DNA of 15,888 bases from Saccoglossus kowalevskii (GCF_000003605.2 NW_003158728.1:235913-251800), one strand, 5' to 3'. Positions 1 to 7,929 are shown, counted from the stretch's first letter. Numbers and translations: made by a program. Notes: generated from the letters alone by a model not told the origin.

Positions 1-500
1 TCCAACTGGTGTTTTCGGTATATTTTCCATGCACAGAATAATATCGTCAGCCATTATCGAAGCACAGACGCAAATTACACGCGTTGTTTATAAACAGAAA
101 GTAGTTCCAGGAAATAGACGCGTTTACCAAATATGGTAAACGGGGCCCGGGCGTGATATGGAAAATTATTGCACGGCTCGCTCATCGGGATTCCCATAGC
201 GTTACGATGCCGGACAATACGAGGTATATGATAAATTATATTACAGAAGAATATTTGTATTATACAACTCAAAGTGATATCAATTCCATCAGAAGTGGTA
301 CTACTACTACATCCGAAACTTATCACCAAGTCTGCAGAATTGCATATTATTTAGTTGACTTATTATTAACTAACTATGTGCAAAACTCGGTACGAGGACA
401 ACTAACCCCTAACTAATTGCCCACCCCTCCCGCACAACCGCTCCGTTCGTGAATTTCACAAGTATGTCTGTCTGTAGTATAGCTCATTGATGACAACATC

Positions 501-531
501 GCCCGATGCAGAGGGTCGTTGACCTTCGGGC
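501..531. other. Short imperfect hairpin
   Basis: The outer arms gcccg (501-505) and cgggc (527-531) are perfect inverted complements. Inside them, agggtc (512-517) pairs with gacctt (521-526) through one G-T wobble, leaving a 3-base loop and a 6-base bulge on the left side. No cloverleaf or RNA family is recognised. It may be the end of a small mobile element or a chance structure. Confidence 0.35.
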
Positions 532-1555
532 ATTTGTAGTCTCGCTATATAAAATAAACGCATTCAATTTTATAATCACCAATTATAAATTAAGAAATGT
601 ATTTTGAGTTTCAAAATTTTGATATATTTTCAGGCTAAGCGTGAATCCATTGTTAAACCAAATTACCTCATTTTTGAATCCTACTTTACATGCATTTACA
701 TATCTCATTATGACACTTATATCTCCTCCAGATCACGTGATAATTAATATATAATACTGATTTGCGATGACATGTTATACATCATTAAAACCACCACCAG
801 TAATTGTGTTATCTTTTGACAGTAGGGAAATTTACAGGCAGGATTGTCACTACTACCAGGTAATATACATAGCTGGATGTTTTGATGCTTTATATTTGCT
901 TTATCTGGATTTTTTTTAAATGTCACACTGTAAAAATATTGTTATACTGTTTTACCGATTTACTGTTTAGGCTTGCTGTGTACTGTACGCATGATCTAAG
1001 GTCTATATCATTGATTTCCGACGTAGCAGATCCTCTTGAATATGTTTTGTCATTAATATTGCATTACAGGCGTCAATGGGAAGTGGAATAATAATATTTG
1101 AGAGCGAATAACAGAAGTTGAGGGAATATTTGTGTTCCTCCAAATATTAGTGTTTTATATACCATCATTGGAAGTTATTTGTGAAGCAGATGTGTTAGTG
1201 TAGGAGTATTTGATATTTGCACGACTTCAGAATTCCATCGACAACACAAAACCACTTCAATAATACAACACTTAAAAACGATGTGTCAGGTTTTTCGAAT
1301 AATTTCACTTCTTCTCACTGTGAACAAATTCCGAAATATTTAACAACGTTTAAATTGTTTAATTATATAAAATACAGAGTTCTCTTCCATCTAATTTAAG
1401 TTATCTATTCCACAATCTCGCTCTCACTTAAATTCGCTCAAACCATTACTTAAAGTGTATCTTGTTTGCAAGAGGTTATAATGGAAAACAGAAAAATGAA
1501 AATGTAGTCTCATACTAACAAAGTTACAACGAGACAACGCATTTTCATCCCACTT

Positions 1556-1566
1556 GGGGGGGGGGG
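1556..1566 (+). repeat. Poly(G) tract, 11 bases
   Basis: Uninterrupted run of 11 G in otherwise AT-rich flank. A simple homopolymer with no visible role. Confidence 0.8.
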
Positions 1567-2381
1567 TCACTCATTGCTAAATCTAGTTGACTTACAATGT
1601 GGACTATGTCAAGTTCATTTAAATCTGAACCTTTTTTTAAAAAAAATACTTGGAGTGTGGTATAGAACAAAATATATACAATCGTATTGTATTTCTAGTT
1701 CAAATTGTTGTCATACATCATGTTTATTTCAAGGTTCGAATACACATTTATCCCTGTTATCTTGATGATAAACTGAACTGTGGGTATAAAATCCGTATAA
1801 AACAGAGAACCTGTGAGGGCATTCAATGAATCCTATCATATATGATTTAATTCGAAACATCATATCTCTTCTAGATAGCTCAATGGTTCGTTCTCTGAAT
1901 TACTTAGCACAACAAAAGTTGGTTATTATTCTCTTTGATTACAACAGCGGTTCTAAACATCAAGAGGATCACTTCGTTTCAAAACCCAATTAGTGTAGAC
2001 ATTTGTGATAAAAAGCCGTTATAAATCAAGCAACGGGTAATTTCAGAATAAAACGTTGTTATTCGGTGTCAGAGAGTCAAATCAAATGAAAGGGCAAAAT
2101 AAACTAAAATCTAGATCGCCAAATTTATTCTCAATGTCAATTGTGGCATGCCACCAAGAACATTATTTGAGAATGCAAATTAAATAGTCGGATACACAAT
2201 ATTTATTATTATACACCCTGCCAATAAAACCATATTCCACGATAGTTTGAGCTACAGAATAGGGATGGCTGCCTCCTAAAAAGGTTTCCCGGGGTGTAAT
2301 CAAGTGTCGGAACAAGTGAAACACGAATGAAGGACTTTTCCTTAACAGCTTCAACGGTTTAATTGTTACTTCCTGCACAGG

Positions 2382-2455
2382 ATGCATCTATTAAAGTGAT
2401 ATTAACGCTGTGTCTATATGAGGTTAATTCTGCCAGACGGGGCCATACACAAGCG
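2382..2455 (+). pseudogene. Frameshifted upstream copy of gene A exon 1 (signal peptide)
   Basis: This exon matches 2858-2932 but is 74 nt instead of 75. One base is missing after the third codon, so the frame reads M-H-L-L-K and then meets TGA at 2397-2399. The splice donor after it (gtaatt at 2456) is intact and closer to consensus than that of the downstream copy (gtgatg). It could still act as a non-coding alternative first exon if its promoter works, but it cannot give the signal peptide from its own ATG. Confidence 0.8.
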
Positions 2456-2581
2456 GTAATTTTCTATAATATTTATCAAATTTCATATAAAATGTGTGAA
2501 TAGCATTTATCAAAGCAAATATTTTTTACATTTGATAGATTCACAAACTACTTATTAATATTCATGATTTATTTATTATAG

Positions 2582-2606
2582 CACATCTATAGTCTTCGAG
2601 CCAATG
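2582..2606 (+). pseudogene. Upstream copy of the 25-nt microexon of gene A
   Basis: Preceded by a pyrimidine-poor acceptor ending tattatag and followed by the donor gttagt. It differs at one base from the downstream copy (3059-3083), giving Leu rather than Arg at the fifth codon. It belongs to the duplicated 5' unit and is probably bypassed in a transcript starting from the downstream copy. Confidence 0.7.
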
Positions 2607-2857
2607 GTTAGTAATATGTTTACGATAATACATATCGTTACATTCTCGTAACAGCAGAATACACCGCATCTCGAGTGATAATAACTAGAAATACGATTTC
2701 CATCGACAACACATACGATAGTTTGAGCTACAGAATAGGGATGGCTGCCTCCTAAAAAGGTTTCCCGGGGTGTAATCAAGTGTCGGAACAAGTGGAACAC
2801 GAATGAATGACTTTTCCTTAACAGCTTCAACTGTTTAATTGTTTCTTCCTGCACAGG

Positions 2858-2932
2858 ATGCATCTATTTACAGTGATATTAACGCCGTGTCTATATGAGG
2901 TTAACTCTGCCAGACGGGGCCATACACAAGAG
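2858..2932 (+). CDS. Gene A exon 1: signal peptide
   Basis: 25 codons starting at ATG in the context cacaggATGc and ending at the donor gag|gtgatg, phase 0. The peptide has a hydrophobic stretch (LFTVILTPCLY) followed by EVNSA and RR, resembling a signal peptide with cleavage after NSA. It aligns without gaps to the 25-codon exon 1 of gene B, sharing M-L-TVI-L-EV-S. The core is weaker than in gene B because of Pro and Cys. Confidence 0.75.
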
Positions 2933-3058
2933 GTGATGTTCTATAATATTTATCAAATTTCATATAAAATGTGTGAATAGCATTTATCAAAGCAAATATT
3001 TTTTAAATTTGATAGATTCACAAACTACTTATTAATATTCATGATTTTTTTATTATAG

Positions 3059-3083
3059 CACATCTATAGTCGTCGAGCCAATG
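3059..3083 (+). CDS. Gene A exon 2: 25-nt microexon
   Basis: Exactly 25 nt between tattatag and the donor gttagt. It enters in phase 0 and leaves in phase 1, encoding HIYSRRAN plus the first base of a Glu codon. The same length, phases, first bases and flanking splice sequences occur at 14199-14223 in gene B. Without it the signal exon (phase 0 end) and the FAMeT exon (phase 1 start) would not join in frame, which strongly supports it. Confidence 0.8.
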
Positions 3084-3240
3084 GTTAGTAATATGTTTAC
3101 GATAATACATATCGTTACATTCTCGTAATGTTTTTTCAATAGCCATATTAGTTGAACTTGTATTGATAACAAGGTAATTAAACCATACTGTATTTTATCT
3201 TGCTAATACAAAATCTACGTCATTTATTTGATTTCCACAG

Positions 3241-3305
3241 AATGCGTTACAGTGAATTCCCCGAACTACTACAGCCCTCAGTATGTAACAGATGTTTCAG
3301 GAGTC
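3241..3305 (+). CDS. Gene A exon 3, left part: start of FAMeT domain
   Basis: The acceptor atttccacag precedes aatgcg, so the first full codon is the conserved Cys that opens the domain in gene B as well. It reads CVTVNSPNYYSPQYVTDVSG and Val, then stops being homologous exactly at 3305, where the LTR element starts. The last four bases (agtc, 3302-3305) are the target site duplicated at 5702-5705. Confidence 0.85.
3302..3305 (+). repeat. Target site duplication AGTC, left copy
   Basis: Four bases of the exon directly before the element, repeated directly after it at 5702-5705. Removing the element with one copy restores the reading frame seen in gene B (Gly-Val-Thr-Arg-Leu). Duplication length is in the 4-6 bp range typical of LTR retrotransposon integrases. 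Confidence 0.85.
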
Positions 3306-3613
3306 TATGATGAATTTGTTTTTGCGTATCCGTTAATCGACTTAATTAGCTGAACGGCTGTGTTATGTCTGGCACCGTTTAGGCCATGTGATGTTTTGGA
3401 CGGAACTCGACTCAGTGATTTGGAACTAATTACGAGATAACCGTCGCTATTCGGACTACTATTTCTGACAGTTAGTATTCGTAGTTATTAGTGTAGTGAA
3501 CGATTAATCAAAAGATATGACGTATTCAGTACTTAGTGTGATTGGCTTTATGATTGAAGGTTACGCCCTAGAGTCTTTTTACTGCTTTGTAATTGGTTAA
3601 TGTTTTGAAAATG

Positions 3614-3619
3614 AATAAA
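3614..3619 (+). terminator. Poly(A) signal of the LTR element
   Basis: AATAAA in the middle of the 5' LTR, placed about halfway as expected for the R region of an LTR. The homologous part of the 3' LTR is deleted, so the element lost its own downstream poly(A) signal. Used from the 5' LTR it could end gene A transcripts early. Confidence 0.5.
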
Positions 3620-3659
3620 GTTGTTTTAGTTGGTCTTGGCGAGTACAGCACGACAGACG

Positions 3660-3735
3660 CAGTCCAGTCCTAGAGAGTCTTGGGGCGAGCCTTGAGGCAG
3701 TCCAGTCTAGGGCTAGTCTTGGGTCAGCCTTGCGA
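3660..3735 (+). repeat. Two degenerate 38-bp tandem repeats in the 5' LTR
   Basis: Units begin with cagtccagtc at 3660 and 3698 and share gtcttgggg/gtcttgggt and gccttg at matching offsets; a third partial tagtcttgggg follows. They lie just after AATAAA and are absent from the 3' LTR because of its deletion. Confidence 0.6.
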
Positions 3736-3959
3736 TAGTCTTGGGGATTTTTTCCCAGGGCGCTGTGTCTTATAGAGTGCTCGACTGATCGACTTAGACG
3801 AGAGTTGAAACGTATTTCGTTGTGTGTGTCTTATTTGACTGTAAAGCTTAAGTGACTTTCCCGATCCCGTATCTCAAGGGGACAGGATATAGAGACGAGA
3901 CGAGATTCCCCCCTGACACGTGTGGAGAACCCCAGAGAAAAAAATTCCCCCCTGATACG

Positions 3960-3976
3960 TGGTGTGGGCATTGCGT
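3960..3976 (+). other. Candidate tRNA primer-binding site
   Basis: Two bases after the 5' LTR end, the sequence starts TGGTGTGGGC, with the TGG that pairs with a tRNA CCA end. I cannot name the tRNA. Position and first bases fit a primer site; the match to a specific tRNA is untested. Confidence 0.45.
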
Positions 3977-4051
3977 CTTACGCACATTGGCATCCTGTGA
4001 AGAAAAGTGAAATGGCGAAGGTGTGTCTTTCTTGCGAACTGAACTAACAGC

Positions 4052-4234
4052 TTGACCACAGAGACAAAACCGCGCTTGACGACTAACACCGTTAACAGTA
4101 TGGCACCGATGTACAACGCTGAAGAGATGAAGACTTCGAAGCCCCCTCGGAAGGACGAGTATCGAAGAGGACTGAATAATCAAGAATTGAGCGACATTAA
4201 AGACAAGATGATGATAAAGAACGACCCTGACTAA
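4052..4234 (+). CDS. Short open frame inside the LTR element, possible gag remnant
   Basis: Sixty codons starting about 90 bp after the candidate primer site, where gag would begin. The product is basic and rich in Lys, Glu and Thr (contains SKPPRKDEYRRG), with no zinc knuckle, protease or capsid motif I can recognise. It is short enough to be accidental. There is no splice context tying it to gene A. Confidence 0.2.
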   Translation: MTTETKPRLTTNTVNSMAPMYNAEEMKTSKPPRKDEYRRGLNNQELSDIKDKMMIKNDPD

Positions 4235-5405
4235 CGTGATGACAAGAGGAGACGCTTATAGACTTTGATTAGAACTTTATCTATTTGTATAGAGAACCGC
4301 TCACTGGACACTGTAACTGACACTGTGTAACTCAAGACGTTGAACTCTTTTACAGAATCCTAACCCTATTGTTCAGTATGTAATGTACTTTTTGTGATGT
4401 CGAATTGTATGTTATGTAAGCGCCCAGATCTCTGTTTTTGAACTGATATTTAGTGACGTTTGAGGTCCTTTATAACGATTTAAGCGCGCCTCAGTGGACA
4501 AGTATTTGCAACACAGTGTTTTGAGTTTTATGGTGTTTTAATGAGTTTATGAGTACGAAATATGATGGGGAGAGTAATGCCCCAAAGAGTTTTTCAGAGT
4601 ATTTAAGAGTTTTGAGATTTGTCGATGTACAGAGATATCGACGTTTTAAGAGTTGTTTTTGTTTATGTGTTGTTTCCGGAATACTTCTGACGCTTTTTGA
4701 GTTGATAGCACCTTTGTAACGTTTTTTAATGTTATTTTGGAATGAGAGGTGGTGCGCTTATATATGTATTGTTTGATAACGCAAGCTTTTGTTCATGATT
4801 GACAGGATTATATGTGACTTAGTAGTGTCTATAGCCTTTCCCGTCTTAATTGCCAGAGGAGTAATGTGTTATGATAACTTTGTCTTTGCATTCTGTTTCC
4901 ACGCCGTATGACTTTTATTTTGATTAACGACTTATGAGTTCAGTAGAAGTTTATAAGCGTATATGACAGGAGTTTGATTAATAGTTTGTTTATTCATGGT
5001 TGATTAGTTACCACTTTGCAATACTTTAACCGAGACATGCATCCCTGGTAATCACGTGATCATGCTGTCGACTGCAGCGATTGGCTGGTCGCTTGGTTAC
5101 ACCGCCACGCCTTAGCTTTTTGACCTTTTGATATAGAGTTTGTAACCTTAGTAACGAGAGTCAGTGCAGCGAAGGGTTACCTTAGCGAACCGTTTTGAGA
5201 AAAGCGGGCCTATTGGTAGCCTTTCCCTTGTTTTTTTGACTTTATAATCATTGTATTTAGACTTTATAATGAGTTTATTAATCAGTGTGTTTTACTATTT
5301 TGATTTATTCCTTTTCTTAGTATTGTATTTAACCCGTATGACGATGAGTAGAGGATGGTATCTTTGATTTATGAACGTGTTATGCCGGGAGGCATGGCTC
5401 AGTTT
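4235..5405 (+). other. Non-coding interior of the LTR element
   Basis: About 1.2 kb rich in T, with many ttttgag/gagttt-like short motifs and stops in all frames. No polymerase or integrase remnant is visible. A GC-richer block at about 5035-5220 contains attggctgg and paired ggttac/gtaacc motifs; I assign no function to it. Confidence 0.6.
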
Positions 5406-5418
5406 GAGTGAAGGGATG
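5406..5418 (+). other. Polypurine tract of the LTR element
   Basis: gagtgaagggatg, 11 of 13 bases purine, lies immediately before the first base of the 3' LTR (5419). This is where plus-strand DNA priming is expected in LTR retroelements, and it fixes the orientation of the element. Confidence 0.65.
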
Positions 5419-5701
5419 TATGATGAATTTGTTTTTGCGTATCTGTTAATCGACTTAATTAGCTGAATGACTGTGTTATGTCTGGCACCGTTTAAGCCAT
5501 GTGAGGTTTTGGACGGAACTCGACTCAGTGATTTGGAACTAATTACGAGATAACCGTCACTATTCGGACTACTATTTCTGACAGTTAAAGCTTAAGTGAC
5601 TTTCCCGATCCCGTACCTCAAGGGGACGAGATATAGAGACGAGACGAGATTCCGCACTGACACGTGTGGGGAACCCCAGAGAAAAGAATTCCACCCTGAT
5701 A
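5419..5701 (+). repeat. 3' LTR with a 369-bp internal deletion
   Basis: 283 bp, equal to the 652-bp 5' LTR minus 3475-3843, with no other net gain or loss. The junction reads gacagttaaagctt; 'ta' is shared by both deletion edges, as in microhomology joining. Since both LTRs are copied from one template at insertion, the deletion most likely occurred after integration. Confidence 0.88.
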
Positions 5702-5705
5702 AGTC
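5702..5705 (+). repeat. Target site duplication AGTC, right copy
   Basis: Direct repeat of 3302-3305, lying between the last base of the element and the resumed FAMeT coding sequence (act cgt ctc). Confidence 0.85.
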
Positions 5706-6063
5706 ACTCGTCTCGATTTTGAAGTTAAAGCAGCCAGCAACATAATTATTAGTTTGTCAGCACAACAGAACGATTTACCAGACATGTACCAAGTTATGAT
5801 CGGTGCGTCTAACGCTATATATTTCATACGTCGATCATATGGAGGTACAGCCCTGGGTTTTGCAAGCACACCTGGTATCATATCTTCATCTGAGTTCAGG
5901 AAATTCTGGGTGACCTGGGACAGCGGTAATATCAAAGTGGGCATGTCTGGGAAGAACACCCCCTTCATGGTATGGACTGATCCGAATTCACTCACTGTCA
6001 ACTACATTGGATACGCTACTGATTATCAGAGTACAGGGGTGTTCCGAATATGCACTGCAAATG
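5706..6063 (+). CDS. Gene A exon 3, right part: rest of FAMeT domain
   Basis: Resumes with TRLDFEVKA and runs through LSAQQNDLP, the core FRKFWVTWDSGNIKVG and NYIGYATDYQSTGVF to the closing Cys (FRICTANG). With the left part it is 423 nt, 12 nt shorter than either FAMeT exon of gene B, and keeps the symmetric 1-1 phase. It resembles the second FAMeT of gene B most (shared LDFEVKA and LSAQQ). The exon ends at atg|gcaagt, a GC donor; gene B has gtatgt at both homologous donors. Reading through instead gives TAA a few codons later (6097-6099). Confidence 0.85.
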
Positions 6064-7322
6064 GCAAGTACGCTTTTGTTATTTTAGATGTATCGTAATG
6101 TCATTTGTATTAATTGTAATATAATGAATTCCATAGGTGCTTCTGATTTTATGACACAATATATTTAATTGCATTGTTTTGACATTTTTGTGAAATTGAG
6201 GTGTGTTCATCCATTCATTAAATTATACAATTGTGAATTATTAGTCTTAATGATGACAATAGCATTTCAAGGTTGTCTACAATTGCTGGGGCTGGCACAC
6301 AAAATTGTAAATGGTACGCAATTAAACAAATACTCATTCGATTATCGTCCAAAGCCGAGACGACAATGAAGTCAAATTTAGGGGAAGTTGTCATGCACAC
6401 AAGTATCAACTAGCCATTGGTATAGTTAATCGCATGAATGGGTGTGGTGTTTATGTTTAACATACACTTATGCCCAGCCTACCTCTAATGTATGTATTTG
6501 TATAGCTATCCCCGGGAGCTATCCCAGCCAAATTATTCATTGAGTAAAAGTTATAGATAGTGACTTCCAGTACTAAAGTAAACCTTAATAGTTGAGAACA
6601 AATACTCAGCTAAGCTCTAAATTCTAAGTTCATCCACTCTCTGCTGAATTCCATGGTTAATGATAACAGTTCTACCATGTACATGTGACCCGAGAGTTAC
6701 CATGTACAGTATGTCCAAATATTGTTGCGTTATCCACACCAGATGTACATTATTACAATTACTTAACATTTCCACCTGGTGTTTCCCGACTATTTTTGCA
6801 TATTGGGTTATCAGCACTGAAAGGCGATAAATTGTGATTGGTATCCACCGGGGGATACACACAATCTGATTTACAGCGCTCAAAAAGGGAAAAACCCAGG
6901 ACACCAAAAGCAAATTTGTCATATCTTAGATGCACAACACAGTCACATGACATTCCACTTTGAGCTGATTAACGATGATGTTTAGGCAGTGGGTTGATGA
7001 CAGGAGAGAATAAAACACTGTTCGAGTGGCGAAAAGTCTCGTGCAGTTCTCGCTTCTAACGTAATCTTGGCAGCCATCATTCTTTTAGGTATATTGGCAA
7101 CCAGTGTGATTATCTAGTTTATTCTAATGCTAAGTAAAGTATTAGGAAGAGCAATTTGTTTTAAGATGTTTTTGTATTTAGCCATACAAATACGAAGTTT
7201 GCGCCATAAAACATTTTCTTTGCATTTTACTAGAATATTCTTTTGTGGTTTGGTGACAAAGCAGTTTTACCATATCATTAAAAATTAAATATCATTAAAA
7301 ATAATAATTATTTAATTTGCAG
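6064..7322 (+). other. Intron 3 of gene A (GC-AG, 1259 bp)
   Basis: Starts gcaagt and ends taatttgcag, a non-canonical GC-AG pair with otherwise good consensus. No further FAMeT exon is visible inside, although gene B has a second one at the equivalent position. Only short chance frames on both strands are seen. Confidence 0.7.
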
Positions 7323-7549
7323 GGGGCGGTGGACATGGTGATCCACATATGACAACATTTGACGGATTGAAATACGACTTCCAAGGATACTGTTCATACG
7401 TACTTGTAAAAGATTGTAACTCTCAAGGGAAGTTTGAAATCACAGCAGGACGTAAAGAACCGACTAAGCCCCCAACGAGGATGGTTGATATCAATATATC
7501 TGCTATAGGAATACCAATAATACGTTTACTGGAAGACAACACATTCATG
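7323..7549 (+). CDS. Gene A exon 4: N-terminal half of vWD domain
   Basis: 227 nt, entering in phase 1 and ending in phase 0 at ATG|gtaagt. It encodes [20 protein letters not shown], the vWD opening signature, followed by [11 protein letters not shown] with two of the domain's cysteines. The GDPH site (7337-7348) is where related vWD proteins such as BMPER are cleaved at Asp-Pro. Compared with gene B it lacks three codons (Asp-Phe-Arg) between ITA and GR, an in-frame 9-nt loss. The stretch 7336-7446 differs from gene B at a single base. Confidence 0.9.
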
Positions 7550-7929
7550 GTAAGTCTTACTTACTTACTTATATTTGGTAGAAGTGAACCTCTTTAAATA
7601 AAAGATTTGTTTATAATTTTATAGTGAATCGAACTTAGCATAGATTTTATTCAGCTAACGTTGTGGTGTAGATGGTGTAAACCTACAAATAAAGTGCATA
7701 AAACAGTCAAATATACTTAAAAGATAAAATATTAAGATCATCATTGTCAAAATATAGTGCTCTAAGTAGATATTAAATAACCAAACTATGTGGACTGGAA
7801 ACATCGATAAAACTGAAAGGGCCAATATACGACACTGGAACTTACCTATATAGTGTGTATAACTATATATTACCTGGGTGGCAGAATGTGTAATGAGTAA
7901 CAACAATTATTTTTATGTTCATCTCTCAG
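7550..7929 (+). other. Intron 4 of gene A (380 bp)
   Basis: GT-AG intron, gtaagt to tctctcag, phase 0. No other feature is seen in it. The homologous intron of gene B is 1039 bp. Confidence 0.85.

Larger units (their letters stand above)
1..2238. other. 5' flank of gene A without a recognised gene
   Basis: AT-rich DNA with only short open frames (the longest, about 87 codons at 153-416, has no family resemblance I recognise and no splice context). The stretch about 120-420 has a higher share of CpG and GC blocks than its surroundings and may be part of a dispersed repeat, but no second copy lies in this window. A small hairpin sits at 501-531 and a run of 11 G at 1556-1566. I see no tRNA, rRNA or conserved exon here. 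Confidence 0.5.
2239..2651 (+). repeat. Tandem duplication, upstream copy: leader, exon 1 and microexon of gene A
   Basis: About 413 bp that recur at 2715-3128 with an offset of 476-477 bp and only scattered substitutions. The unit covers a presumed 5' leader, the signal-peptide exon (here frameshifted), the 126-bp first intron and the 25-nt microexon. A 63-bp stretch (2652-2714), not repeated after the second copy, separates the two. The copies stop matching just after cattctcgta. This looks like a local segmental duplication of the 5' end of gene A, the upstream copy then decaying. Confidence 0.9.
2715..3128 (+). repeat. Tandem duplication, downstream copy: leader, exon 1 and microexon of gene A
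   Basis: Second copy of the unit at 2239-2651. Here the exon 1 frame is open, so this copy is the better candidate for the working 5' end of gene A. Two short upstream frames lie in the leader: a five-codon frame including stop at 2741-2755 and a twelve-codon frame including stop at 2803-2838. Both occur in the same place in the upstream copy. Confidence 0.9.
3306..3957 (+). repeat. 5' LTR, full-length (652 bp)
   Basis: The first 169 bp and last 114 bp align with the 3' LTR; the middle 369 bp (3475-3843) exist only here. The middle part holds AATAAA at 3614-3619 and two degenerate 38-bp repeats starting at 3660 and 3698 (cagtccagtc... with gtcttggg inside). Near the right end, attcccccctga occurs twice (3905-3916 and 3944-3955), the second one forming the LTR terminus. 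Confidence 0.88.
3306..5701 (+). mobile_element. Non-autonomous LTR retrotransposon inserted in the FAMeT exon of gene A
   Basis: A 2396-bp insertion bounded by direct terminal repeats (3306-3957 and 5419-5701) with outermost sequences tatgatga and ccctgata. A possible primer-binding site begins at 3960 and a purine-rich tract lies just before the 3' LTR. The 4-bp duplication AGTC flanks it. The 1461-bp interior has no reverse transcriptase, protease, RNase H or integrase frame, only one short open frame near its left end, so movement would need proteins from a relative. The ends lack the usual TG...CA. Counted by eye, the shared LTR portions differ at 14 of 283 positions (about 5%), so the insertion is not brand new. 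Orientation is taken from the order primer site, interior, purine tract and runs with gene A. Superfamily is uncertain; the 4-bp duplication suggests Gypsy-like. Confidence 0.88.

Noticed and set aside
2163-2863. Two similar antisense open frames (2163-2387 and 2576-2863) as a duplicated minus-strand gene
   Set aside because: They lie opposite the duplicated leader and exon 1 of gene A, and their similarity is explained by that duplication. They show no domain and diverge once the repeat ends.
3120-3163. Alternative 31-nt microexon between gene A exon 2 and exon 3 (after ttcaatag, before gtaatt)
   Set aside because: It also fits phase 0 to 1, but contains in-frame stops and has no counterpart in gene B, while 3059-3083 does.
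3848-4183. Minus-strand frame of about 111 codons across the 5' LTR end, and a related one at 5618-6001
   Set aside because: They are antisense to LTR and FAMeT coding sequence; the shared part is just the LTR repeat.
3303-5702. The LTR element being removed from gene A mRNA as an intron
   Set aside because: A GT near 3303 and an AG near 5702 exist, but that splice would lose a base and shift the frame, and neither site has a good consensus.
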